Assembly (NCBI GenBank): GCA_015179025.1
Contig: WHUX01000095.1
Location: 62,001 to 126,000, forward strand
Source: Terfezia claveryi
Lineage: Eukaryota; Ascomycota; Pezizomycetes; Pezizales; Pezizaceae
DNA length: 64,000 nt
Reading direction: 5' to 3'
Part shown: positions 36,513 to 47,017 of the stretch, piece after piece
Numbering within the stretch: the stretch's first letter is position 1
Layout of the letters: every line of letters starts with the position of its first letter
Made by a program: the position numbers and the translations under genes
The notes under the pieces: generated by a model
The model's input: the letters and a program-made list of their open reading frames with translations, nothing else
What the model was told of the DNA's origin: nothing
The model's database searches: none

Positions 36513-37556
36513 AGTTGTTTTAAGAGTTGATTCCTGTTTTCTTTTCTTGTCCTTTCTTTCACATAGTTGTCATTTATGTTTTCTTAATGGGTCCGGGGCG
36601 TTCATTGTTTAATTTTTGAAAATCCGAATTTATTTGTTGCAACTATTTTTTTTTTTGGTGGTCTTTTGGTGGTCTTTTTGTGGAATGAAGATGGAAAAGA
36701 TGATATCCATTCTCTAGGGTGTTTTCCTCCCTCCCGTAGGTACATACCGTCGTTTTTTTACTTAATTTTACTTTTTTGATTTGGTTTGGTAATGGCGAAG
36801 ACTCGACTTATCAAGTCTTTTTTTCTTTAACGTCTTTTTTCCTTGGTTGCTTATTGGATGTAGGGCCTGGGAGTGGTGGATGGAGGGATCTATGCTCAGG
36901 TCTATGAATGAGAATGGACTGGAAGTTGGGGATTGAAGGACGGTAGGATTAGAGTTGACGGCTTTTTTATGTGGCACTTTGGTTTGTTTGATGGGTATAT
37001 GGGCAACTTGTATTTCGATTATTCTATGTCTTAGGGGTACTTTTGGGATGGAAAATAAAAAAAGATGAAAAATGATGGAAAAGTTGCTTTTGCGGTGTAC
37101 GAATGATTGGTGAAGTACTGTACAAACTGTATATGCAATTTTTGGCAGTCGCAATACGGCCCCCTCGAGCTCATGATGATCAATGGTGGTCTGTAGTGAT
37201 CGTTTTCAAAGTTCTAGTATTACCTCGCATTTTTTTCCAATGCCCTATACTCCGTACTGTCAGAACTGAAGATACGACAGTTTTTGTGTGTTTGTGGGTC
37301 TGAATGCCAACCAGACTAAATGTCAAGCCACGGTATATCAACTTCCAGGTGTTTTTTTATTTATTTTTTTTTGGGGGGGTGAGCATCTACCGAAATCCGA
37401 CAGGATTTTCGCGTAGGGTATAACATATTTATATCCCCCCCCCCCCCCTTAGTCCGGGATGCCGACCTTTTACAACATCTTTTCAGTTCGAACATATCAA
37501 TAAATCAATTCCCTCTCTCTCTCTTCCCCTCCCTCCACCCCCGGCCAAACCCCAAA
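36513..37556. other. Spacer between the bZIP and MAPR-like genes
   Basis: T-rich 3' UTR-like sequence is followed by the promoter of the next gene, which includes a 14-C run at 37435-37448 and a CTCTCTCTC leader. One copy of the TGCCAACCAGACTA motif lies at 37305-37318. No gene is seen. Confidence 0.5.
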
Positions 37557-38477
37557 ATGTCTGATATTGCGGGCCCCCGTGAGCACCGCCCCGCTCACAA
37601 CTCCACGGATGGTCTTACAAAGCCAAAACAAACCAGCACGAGCAGTAGCAGGAGCAGTAGTAGCGGTGGTTCATCCTCTTCTCTCAGCTCTGTTCTAAAA
37701 GCCATAGCCAGTGCACTTCTCGTGGTGCCCGCGCTTAGCTACCTCATCATGGACGGGGAAAGCTTCACCTTCGGGTACCACCCTGCCTGGGCACGGTGGG
37801 ATTACTGGGTACGTTGAATCCCCCGCCCCCCCCCAACAACACCCACTAACCCTCCCCCCCCTCCCCGGGGCGTCCCTCAATAGGAAAAACCTGAAAATCT
37901 TACGATAAGAGTATTCACCGACGAGCAACTCTCACTCTACGACGGGCGTGACCCCACCCTCCCGCTCCTCCTCGCCATCAACGGCTCCGTCTTCGACGTG
38001 TCCTCAAACCCCACCACCTACGGCCCCGGTGGAGGCTACAGCGTCTTCACCGGCGCCGACGCAGCACGGGGCTTCGTCACGGGCTGCTTCAAGGAAGACA
38101 GGACGTGGGATCTACGCGGTGTAGAAGGCATGTTCCTAGAGCTCGATGACGAGCTTGATTTATTCGAATCGGGCCACTGGAGAGAATTGTTGGCTAGGTT
38201 CGGGGGTGGGGATGGTGGGCATGAGGGAAATGATGGGGAGAAGGTCGGTGAACTGAGGGAGGGGAGGAAGAAAGAGTTGAGGCAGAGGGCGGAAAAGAGG
38301 AGGGCGGTGGCGTGGGAGAATGTCGTGAGTACGATTAATCATTGGGATAAGTTTTTTAGGAATCATGAGAAGTATAAGTATGTGGGGGAGGCAAGGCATA
38401 GGGATATCAGTGGAGAGCCTGTTAGGTCCATTTGTGCGAATGCACTGCAGAAGAGGCCGCAGAAGAAGGTGGAGTAG
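37557..38477 (+). CDS. Membrane-anchored cytochrome b5-like (MAPR/Dap1-type) protein
   Basis: Exons 37557-37808 and 37884-38477 (75-nt intron, GTACGT...ATAG) encode 281 residues. A Ser-rich N-terminus is followed by one hydrophobic segment (VLKAIASALLVVPALSYLI, about residues 45-65). The cytochrome b5-like heme/steroid-binding domain then reads RVFTDEQLSLYDGRDPTLPL, AINGSVFDVSSN and YGPGGGYSVFTGADAARGFV. The YG..G.Y..F.G.DA.R motif, with Tyr ligands instead of the two His of true b5, is the MAPR hallmark. MAPR proteins bind heme and support cytochrome P450s and sterol synthesis at the ER. This protein is longer than yeast Dap1 because of a basic helical tail (RAEKRRAVAWENVVSTINHW). It may therefore be a related paralogue, not Dap1 itself. 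Confidence 0.88.
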
Positions 38478-39318
38478 GAAGGAGGGGGAGGGGGGAAGAG
38501 TATTAGGGCATGGTATATTTCGGGTGTTTAGTTTTCTGGTGTGTATCATATTGCTGGAAATAAATCCATATCTTGTTATATCGTCGTATACATATAGCTA
38601 GCAGAACAATAAATGAAGATATGGCTAGCAGAACAATACAAGAAGTTGAATAGAATATATTTGGAACATGAATTACATACGTGACATCTAGGAAGTAACA
38701 TAGACAGAGTTGGATCATCCGGCGGTATACACCTAATGTATGTCCGACGGCACAGCAGTTATCAGTAGCATCGGGATTGTATTGCGACACAGCGCGGTGC
38801 CCTAGTTGCGTCCGGATTGTAATGCAAACACCCTAAGGCATCTGGACGCATAGGATGCACAGGACGCCGAAGGAAGAGATGACATTTGCGTGAAGAGCTA
38901 GGTCATGCCACTATGGGCAGCACTGAAAGTCCCCCTCCTACATCGGTCGATAGTTCGTAATGTGCTGTGAAAGGAAGAGGGCCTGTGTGCTTGTATTCCA
39001 GCCATTGATCTCACAGCCTCTACGCCCAAAGGAACTAGTCTATCTCATGTCACACCACACTATGATCATTTTGAAGTGTTTGTTTTTTTCATTCGGCTTT
39101 TTTATTTCCGCAAAAGCCAGCGTTTTTCAGGATGCAGGAACAAGGCAGTATTTTTGACACCTAACTATCCAGATCCCATAAAAGATGAATGGAACAAGAA
39201 AATAAAACCAACCCGACCCAAGCAAAGTGATTTATTGAAACGAGGAGGCAGAATATTGCAGCATGATGACTAGTGACGATAATGGTGATGGTGGGGTAGT
39301 GGTGGGAATATTGATTAT
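38478..39318. other. Convergent 3' spacer between the MAPR-like gene and eS25
   Basis: Both flanking genes end here. The sequence is of ordinary complexity with a few short repeats (GCTAGCAGAACAATA occurs twice near 38597-38640). No gene is seen. Confidence 0.5.
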
Positions 39319-39914
39319 TTATTCGGCGGCGGCAACGGCACGAGCTATATGTTGGGGAACAAGTCAGTCCGCTGATCGAGGAGTTTTCCACCGGCGACTT
39401 TTAGGGGGATGGAACAAACGTACTGTAGATAGTGCACTTGGAGTGCCCAACAACCTTCTTGATAACACCCCTGGCCTCCAGATCGGTCAACGCCCTGCGA
39501 GCAAGAGATCCGTTGATCTTCAGTCTGTCGACGAGAACGGCGACGGTGATGAGACGGTAGGCCTGGACATCCTTGTTGAGCTTATCAGAGGTGGTCTTAT
39601 CGAGGATGACGGCGTGCTGGGCCTTGTCCTTGACTACATTGTTCCAATAAATCCCCCAGTCAGCATTTCCATTCTCTATCCAGTTCGAGTAGCGACAATC
39701 TTGCGGTGACAATAATGGGCGCTGAAACAGAATGGAATGGTGGGGAGCTAACCCTTCCCCTTGGACCACTTCTTCTTCTGCTTCTTTCCACCAGCTGCTG
39801 GGGCCTATATCGCCGCAAAAAACCCCAATCAGCATTCCGCTCCAACACTCCCTCCGAACAGTAACAATTCCCTGCGCTTCTTCACATCCTCCGGACTTGG
39901 CTGTTGCTCACCAT
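39319..39914 (-). CDS. RPS25: 40S ribosomal protein eS25
   Basis: Four minus-strand exons (39914-39912, 39804-39753, 39633-39424, 39344-39319) encode 96 residues, the usual length. The first coding exon is only the ATG, followed at once by GTGAGC; the intron ends ATATAG before GCCCCAGCAGC. Joined, the protein is M-APAAGGKKQKKKWSKGK, then VKDKAQHAVILDK, DKLNKDVQAYRLITVAVLVD, RLKINGSLARRALTDLEARG and VIKKVVGHSKCTIYTRAVAA, ending E. The last exon of 26 nt restores the conserved HSKC-IYTRA ending; reading through instead gives a non-homologous tail. eS25 is a small-subunit protein needed for some IRES-driven initiation. Multiple introns near the start codon are typical of fungal ribosomal protein genes. 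Confidence 0.96.
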
Positions 39915-40237
39915 ATTGTACTATATGTTTGTCGACGAAAAGAGTTGTCGTTGAGTGGGATGGCCGTCAATCGTTGTCGTCCGTCGATTTACTGAAGCAG
40001 TCGTTGGCGTAGAGGTTTCTGGCTAGCTTGTGTGGAAGGGAAGCTGTGACTGTGGTGATTTGTGCGATTGCCAAGACCACGTGATTAGGGCTCGTCTTAA
40101 CCTTGCCCCAGGCATAGTTAAAGCTTGTGAACAATTCATGGATTGTCAGGACCCAAGAATTTCTAAATCCCCCCGAAATAATCATGTCTATTTCTGAGTC
40201 CCCGGCTCTATAACAGCGAATAATATGTGAACATTGT

Positions 40238-43212
40238 CTAGAAATATCCCGGGAGAACCGGCTTAAGGCTTGTTAATCCTTTCGGGATCGATTGTGTAGC
40301 CGCCTCAGAGAGGGCAATAACTTCCTCAGTCGGTAACAGCTCCTCTGGCTGCTGCTTCGAGCCTTCGACTACTCTTTCCCGCCCTCCCCTTCTCCCCTTG
40401 CTGTTCCGTTGATCATCTCCGCTCCTATTATTCTTTGCCCTTGCCTCCTCTCTCTTCCGTTTTTTTTCATTCTTCTTCCCTTGCGCCTTTGGGGTCTTTT
40501 CTGGCTTTGCGTCGTCCTCCACAGCCACAAGAGCATCCTCCTCATCGGCCTCATCCTTGTACAACTCTCTTAGTGCAGGTATGAACTTTTCAAATCTCCA
40601 GAACTCTCCGACTTTAATTTTCATCATATCAAATGCAAGTGCAACCTTCATCTTCTGTTTCCCATGTCCCTCCTCAGCAATCACTGGTAATTTGGGGTAT
40701 CGCTGAGAGAAATGGGTAAGCATGAGGGCTTTGGCACCCATGTCCATTCCCGCTTTGATGGCTTCGGAGGTGGTGGAATGTTTCTTTGCAACGGCTTCGC
40801 CACGGAGTTCATCATCGAAGGTAGCTTCATGGAGAACAAGGGTGGCACCTTGTCCTATCCGGACAAAGTCCTGCGTTGGGCGGGTGTCACCACTATATGC
40901 GAACTTGAACCCATCATTCCATGTGAATGCACAGGTAGATGCACCAATGCAATGATTGGCCTTTGCGGTTTGAATTTTCGATATGCTTAGGGCCTTATAA
41001 AATGGTTCGAGGCTATGATGTATATTAGCTTTCTACTGCCAATGTAATCTAAGGGTAAAACTTACTATCGCAAAGTATTTCCTTGTCCGGTTCGTATCTC
41101 TTCTGTGGCGATGTACCTGATCCATGAATATCCGATATCCTCGACGTCTGCATATTCTTTCAACAACCCGTCATATTTTCCCAAGCCAATTACCCACATG
41201 ATGTCATCTGGGGTGTCAAGAAGGAAAGACACGGTGGGCGTCAAGTCTGCATCTGTCATGGATACATCTGGACCGGGGATCGCTGTCTCTGAAGGGGTTG
41301 GTGGTACTGATTTACCATTATGTTTCACCTGATAGATTGCCTTCAAAACGGCAGCTGTTCCGAGGTGGTGGTCGGCATGGAGATGGCTGATGTAGATACA
41401 TTTGATGTCCCTTAGAACATCTGGAAGTTTTTCCTGTCCATAGAGACGGGCTAGCTGTCCAAGTGTAGCCTCGCCACAGTCGAACAAGATAGATCCTGCA
41501 CCAGGAACTCGGAGCAATGTAGCACTAACATTTCGATACTTCGAAGGCATGGCACTCCCAGTTCCAAGAGGTATAATCTCAACCTCCTTCCCTGGAAATT
41601 CTTCCAACCCCTCGGGTATATCGGCTTTTTCCACATTCTCCCTCGCTTCCTTGGCTAGTTTTATATACTCTGGTTCGGATGCTGCTCTGACGCCTTCAAT
41701 ATCGAATCTACCGTCTTCCAGCGTCATTGGGATTGGGAGCTGCTGCAATTCGAACTTCGGCAGTATCGAAAGTTGCTGTTGAGGTTTGGCAAGGATCAGG
41801 TTTGTCAAGCCCTCAGGAACCGCCATTTTGGGTTCGTTCTCACATATGGGGATTGGGAAGTGGTCAGGATGTAATAGGTTGAGTTTTGTGGCAGCCTTTG
41901 CAGCACCTACGAAGGTAATAGAATTCGGACAAATATCAGGCGAGGAGACAACATTCTATGAATATATATGGGTGAGTAAGTGTCAAAATGTAAGGTGCTC
42001 ATGGGGTCAATATACCGTAGACTTGGTCCACTTCTGCATTTTCTCCCATAACCTCTCGTCCTTAACTACCTCAGGCCCGAGGAGCCAAAAAACTGTTGCT
42101 TCAAGACCTTCGTCTTGAAGCTCATCCCGTGCCAGAAGCGGGCCCACATAGCTCCTGTCAGGGATATCCAACACCAGTATATTCTTTCCCGGTTTCTGGG
42201 GCTCCATGCATTCTTCCGGGATTACAACTCTTCCATCTGGGGTAGTGACACTTCTCCCTTCTGTAAGCTCCCTGAATTGTGGTCCAGGTGTGACACCCAG
42301 TTCCTTTGCGATCTGAGGAAGAAATCTCCCTCGCTGTGGGTGCAAGATAACAAAGTATGACAAAGAGGCAGCCGAAGGTTTTGACTGAGGAAGTCTTCGT
42401 ACCATAGCGGCTGGCCATGGTGCTCGAACCATCTTGGGCAGGGCAGGAAGGGCAGGGGGGGCATTCGCATCAGGTACCGGAGCATCTTCATTTGGGGGGA
42501 GTTCATCTTCCGGCATCAATGTATCCATTGTCCACGCTGAATTGAACATATCTCTAACAACACTTTTTAGTACTTCCTCCCGTGTCCTTAGGGCTATGAG
42601 CTCCCCATTACAGGACCGCTTTCGACCGCCATTGAAGCTCGTCCCCGATGAATCTGCTAAAGCACTAGCGTCCATAGCATTTTGCACATAACCATCAGGA
42701 TAAATCTTCATCGGATGGACCTTCAAAAACTCGTCTACAAAATCCTCTGTGATTTCGTTAAAGTTCGTGTTCATTGAGGTCCGGAATACGAAAGACCGCG
42801 TGGTGCCTATGGCATGCATGAGATTTTCATTCCCATGGATGGTCAGAGACTTCTTCTCGAAGGGCTCTGGAATTGTTGGTGCAGTCCCACCACCACCTCT
42901 TCCTTCTGCAAAGGCTCGGTTCCGCTCAATTGCCTCCTCAATCTTGGTCTGATGGTCCGCCTTCCTTGCTGTCTCTTGATCTGCTACTGTGAGCAACATT
43001 CCTAACAGACCTCCAATATTCTTCCATTCCGTCTTCCCAGTCAAGAAGAAATCACAAATTCTGACTGTCTTGACCTTTCGTTGTAGTAGAGCCCGCTGAA
43101 TTCCTTCATGAAGACTCCCTAGCAGGTATTTCTTCGCTTCCAAACTGAGAAGAATTGAGGTTCCAGAAGTATCAGCGCTGGGAGTGGTAACGACCTGGCA
43201 AGTAACTTTCAT
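40238..43212 (-). CDS. TRZ1: Long-form tRNase Z (ELAC2/Trz1 type), tRNA 3' endonuclease
   Basis: Three minus-strand exons (43212-42016, 41955-41066, 41012-40238) encode 953 residues from the first ATG. Introns are 60 and 53 nt. MKVTCQVVTTPSADTSGTSI is the conserved start of long tRNase Z. The N-terminal half is the inactive metallo-lactamase-like domain. The C-terminal half holds the active site: PLGTGSAMPSKYRNVSATLL, FDCGEATLGQL, the zinc motif SHLHADHHLG (~590), FKFAYSGDTRPTQDF, HEATFDDEL and KKHSTTSEAI, with THFSQRYPKLP near the end. A Lys/Arg/Glu-rich tail follows. It cuts the 3' trailer from pre-tRNA in nucleus and mitochondria. The same frame stays open about 50 codons upstream of the ATG with a presequence-like composition but no ATG. 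Confidence 0.96.
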
Positions 43213-43620
43213 CCTGTCGACCGAAATGTCGATAGCCTTAAAGGGTCGATAGTACCGTCGGTGAAGCTGTAATGGAGGTCTCGAAAATCCGGCTCCTGGG
43301 AGATTGATGCCACGCTGGATTACCCAGCGTGATCGAGTGAGTAGGGAAAGCGCCAACGTGAACTACCCTCAACTGCAGATGAGGTGATCTTATATGCTAT
43401 ACAGCTTTAAAAGCTGTAAGAGCCGCACCTCAAATTATCAGATCCCTACTATTTAAGTACTTATATAAGTACTTAGTAATATTGCTACGGGGATTGTGCA
43501 TGTAGACTTAACCTAACTGTAGGTACATGCTCGTTAGTAAGCATTCTTCAGCATTGCAACCAGTTCATAAAAGTACTTGTCTCATGCCAAGACCCTTTCC
43601 CCCCCCTACCAGCATTCCGC

Positions 43621-43637
43621 TAGTCTGGTTGGCACAA
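43621..43637 (+). repeat. TAGTCTGGTTGGCACAA terminus, copy A
   Basis: Exact 17-mer also found on the minus strand at 45344-45360 and 49935-49951. It is followed by CACCTCC, as the 49.9-kb copy is followed by CACCCTCC. No flanking 9-bp duplication was found for this copy. About 40 bp upstream, 43575-43591 (GTCTCATGCCAAGACCC) is nearly identical to an arm of the 50.1-kb foldback, so several insertions may be nested here. Confidence 0.7.
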
Positions 43638-43645
43638 CACCTCCT

Positions 43646-43696
43646 GTCACTTCCTACCTAGTCCACGTGTCCTAGTCTCTCATGCCAGTCACTTCC
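43646..43696. repeat. 33-bp insert bounded by GTCACTTCC direct repeats
   Basis: GTCACTTCC occurs at 43646-43654 and 43688-43696 around a 33-bp segment starting TACCTAGTCC and ending TAGTCTCTCATGCCA. The 9-bp duplication and the TAGTCT..ATGCCA end fit the mini-insertion family, but the segment itself is not a clear match to the others. Confidence 0.4.
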
Positions 43697-43932
43697 CAGC
43701 TTTCCAACGTCTCTCTTCAATTTTATATAATAAAAAGCCCCCTACCTTTACTTCCCCCTCCGGGGGAAAGAAAAGGCAAAAGCTCACACAGTGTGTGACT
43801 CCCCCATTTCATCCACGATATAGTCTATACATATATATAAACAAAAAGTGGGGGATCCCGACTACGGTACCCTTTTTTTCCCTATTTCCCCCCCCCCCCC
43901 CCCCCACCACACCCCATTTTCATATATTGAAA

Positions 43933-44049
43933 ATTTGATTATATATATATATACATATATATAATCAACCATTTAATTATCTTTTTACAACATTATTTTT
44001 TTGTTCTAAAAAATAGATGTTGTAAATTCACATAATATTTTATTATGTG
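43933..44049. repeat. Cluster of three AT-rich hairpins
   Basis: Going rightward: a near-perfect palindrome of TGATTATATATATATA with its complement ending TATAATCA; arms TTACAACAT (43985-43993) and ATGTTGTAA (44017-44025); and CACATAATA-TTT-TATTATGTG (44029-44049). They lie just beyond an 18-C run. Adjacent hairpins could extrude or mark a decayed element; nothing shows a function. Confidence 0.6.
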
Positions 44050-45322
44050 GGTTCTGACGAACGCAGCATAAAAGTACATTCAACTGACCCACGACTTTGC
44101 TTCGATTGAGATATGGTCAATATCAAGATATTTGATTCTTCAAGTTGGCTGACCGGAAACTACATCCCATCCAACCCTCTCGCTGAACTAGCATTATACC
44201 CCGGTATTAATGGCTAGAGTACATGCACCAATCCGTCATTGTTGACCCTAGCAAGACGGGCTCTCACTTGAATCCTACAGCAGACAATATTTACCGTGCT
44301 TGATGATTGAGAGGGACGGAAACAACTAATGCCTGCAATTTAGGGCTTGCCTTGTTGGAATTCTATTGATTTGCTTTTAATTATCTGCACGGATTTATAA
44401 CAACCTTCGTTCTACCTGCGCTGACTCGGGGTTATTGGAGAATAGGAACCCATACGTTTCTGGAAAACTGATTGCCTCGGAGCCTCTTCAATTATGAGAC
44501 CAATTACCTATGAAAGGTATGATAACGACAGAATTTATCACGTTCAGCTCTTGTTTTTGCCTTCTTTGTTGGCATTTTTTCAAACCTCCGAGCCATGCAT
44601 GTCTCAGTTGTTTCTGCGTGCTTCCAGCCGTCCTTGGCCAATCATTGGCTGCACTGCAACAGCAATCTCACCAGACCTATTTCACATCCCACATCCCTTT
44701 GGTAGAAATGTTCAGCCCAGAAGTTGTAGTCTCGATCAAGTTGTTGTCGAGCTGGCCTATCGATTGGCTGCCTCGCAGACCAAACCTGCTTGCCAATATC
44801 AATGCATGTACAAATTGCGAGTGCGAGCTGATTGAACCCGTTTAGGTTCTTCATCTCTATGATTCCTACTTGGGAAATTTTGGGCTTAGAATACCGTATC
44901 AGACAGAGAAGAAGACTTCAACCTACCAATTTTACTGAGAAATGCGCCAGACATTCTGCTAGTACCGGTATGCAAAGTACTCTACAGTTCGAACAGCTGC
45001 ATGCCTATATACTATGCGATATAATAATACGCAGAACATACGTACGCGTGCTCTCTGCCTACATAGTGTATAGACCGCTCTCTTCGCGCCTAATTCAGCC
45101 GATTCGGAACGCCCCGGAGTGCGCACCAGGGCTGTATCCTCCATCAGCACAAGCCAGACTACCGTCAGCACAGCAGGAAAGTTACTTCGAGACTACGCTA
45201 CCCCTGTCCTAGAAGTAAGCTTAAAGGTACCGGTAGCCTTAGAGGAATTAGAGAGTCTGAGCTAAGAGGCTTGTTCACGATTGATTGTGCGCGCTCCCAA
45301 AGATAGCAATCTAAGTGGGCTC

Positions 45323-45369
45323 ACACTGTATCTTTCGAGGGGCTTGTGCCAACCAGACTAACACTGTAT
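45323..45369 (-). mobile_element. 29-bp mini-insertion with 9-bp target duplication
   Basis: ACACTGTAT at 45323-45331 and 45361-45369 brackets a 29-bp insert. On the minus strand the insert begins TAGTCTGGTTGGCACAAG and continues CCCCTCGAAAG. The first 17 bases equal the family 17-mer. No coding capacity is possible; if mobile it depends on a transposase supplied elsewhere. Confidence 0.55.
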
Positions 45370-45493
45370 TAGTTGGGGGGTGCAACCCTTATAAATTTGT
45401 GCAGAGACCCTCCTCAAGGCAGTGCTTGACGGTATTCAGGAACAGCAAAGGCCCATTCCATCCTCGTGCGAATCAGAAACGAATTACTATCAG

Positions 45494-46389
45494 ATGCACG
45501 ACATAAGTGAAATTGGCGTGCAATTGCCTCAGAGAGTTGAGACGGTGGAGATAATGCGGAACTCAGGGAGAGCCACACCCGCCGATCCCTCGAATATAGG
45601 AAAGAAATCATCAAAGAGTGATCTGAAGAGCAGAGGGGGTGGGCATGCGTATTACAATGATGCGTTTGCGGTGAGGGAGGAGGGGAAGAAGGTTCCTGCT
45701 GCAGCAGGTGTCTGGGTGGAAATGAAGACGAACGTAATCGTGGGTTTGCTCTACGCCAAACACATATACCGAGAAAATACTAATATTCTAATTTACAGCT
45801 GGAAAACGAATTCGACTTCATCAAATCCTTCTCCCAAGTCATTGCTAAGCGCTTCTCTCGGACAGAAGAAACCGTTGCTGTCTCTATCGACCATTCTAGC
45901 TGTATGATGATGGGCGGTACATTCGACGGCTGTTACTTTCTCACCATCACCTCCCTCTCATTCATTTCACCTACCTGCAACAAGCGCAACACTGCTCTTA
46001 TCTCCGAGTGGTTGAGTGCGAATCTCGGGGTGCCGAGCTCTAGAGGTTTCATCCGGTTTGTAGAGCCGGATGCGGGTAACTATGCTATGGGTGGTATTAC
46101 CTGTTTAGATATGCTTGAAAAAGAGAGATCATCGACAAGGATGAGCATGGCAAGTACCGATGGGATTCCAAACCGGGGGGTAAGGAAGGGATTTTTGAGT
46201 GGAAGAATGTCTAGGATGGGCAAGCTGGACGAAAGCCGGCCACCCTCGAACTCGATGAATTCGGTAAATTCGGGAAGGGAAACCGTGCAGTCAACTTACT
46301 CGGAGAAAGTTGCGGTGAAGAGGGGGAGGAGTATGTTCAACTTGTTTGGGAGGTCCCAGAAGATCCCAGCAGAGTCCCCATGGTCCTAG
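45494..46389 (+). CDS. Fungal macrophage migration inhibitory factor (MIF)-domain protein
   Basis: Exons 45494-45739 and 45799-46389 (59-nt intron, GTGGGT...TACAG) encode 278 residues. The ATG at 45494 is the first in the open frame; an upstream exon joined near 45439 is possible. The MIF fold reads VWVEMKTNVI-LENEFDFIKSF, then SQVIAKRFSRTEETVAVSI, DHSSCMMMGGTFDGC and NKRNTALISEWLSANLGV. These match the order of strands and helices in MIF. The C-terminal ~100 residues are Ser/Arg-rich and end MFNLFGRSQK. In animal MIF the catalytic residue is Pro1 exposed after Met removal. Here the domain begins some 75 residues into the protein, so tautomerase activity of that type is not expected. The molecular role in fungi is not established. 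Confidence 0.85.
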
Positions 46390-47017
46390 AGCTCATCACC
46401 AACTTTATTTAAATCTTCCTTTGTTTCGGCGTCCTGGTTTTCGATACATCCGGTTTTATTAGCACATCCACGTTTAGGATCTATTTCCACGGTTCAAGCC
46501 GCCAGAAATCATTTTGGCATAACGCAAGCACTGATGTGTTTTTCTTACATTACCATTCAATCCGGATATTTAATATGCATCTATATACTTTATTCTGTTA
46601 CTGCTCTTTGGAGAAACCAACAATGTTATTTAAAAAGTCTGGTGTGCTCTGCTCAATCATATATCCCCCTTATTGTGTTTTTTCTCTCCCTTCTTGTTTT
46701 CTTACGGGATCCGTATTGCAGGTCAGGTTATATAAGTACTGTACAGACATGTTCATGCACCATGATGTACCGGTGGTACAATAGTGGTTTGGGTACTGGG
46801 ATCTAGGGCCTAGGTGGTCGGATGGGTACTTTGGTTGGTAAACGGTCAGGTACATTGGCCTTCTCCCCTCTTTTGTGCAAGTGTAGTGTATAAATATAAC
46901 CTCCTACATACCACGGCGGGGTTAATATACCAGTAGGACGCATGGGTATGGGCATGGAAGGCATGTGATATGTGTATGTGTATGCAAGAGTAATTCTATC
47001 GTGAGTTTTAGTGAATA
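46390..47017. other. 3' UTR and spacer
   Basis: T-rich sequence after the MIF-domain gene, then AT-rich DNA up to the TA that flanks the transposon at 47018. No gene is seen. Confidence 0.5.

Larger units (their letters stand above)
43213..45493. other. Divergent spacer between tRNase Z and the MIF-domain gene
   Basis: It carries both promoters. It contains mini-insertion sequences at 43577-43696 and 45323-45369, an 18-C run at 43888-43905, and a cluster of AT-rich hairpins at 43933-44049. Open frames at 44494-44845 lack coding character. Confidence 0.5.

Noticed and set aside
39401..39423. Read-through C-terminus of eS25
   Set aside because: It gives an unrelated VPSP tail. The GTACGT donor and a 26-nt last exon restore the conserved IYTRA ending.
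45144..45172. TCAGCACA direct repeats around a 13-bp segment with CCAGACTA
   Set aside because: The duplication is 8 bp and the insert too short to call. It may be coincidence and was only counted as a motif occurrence.
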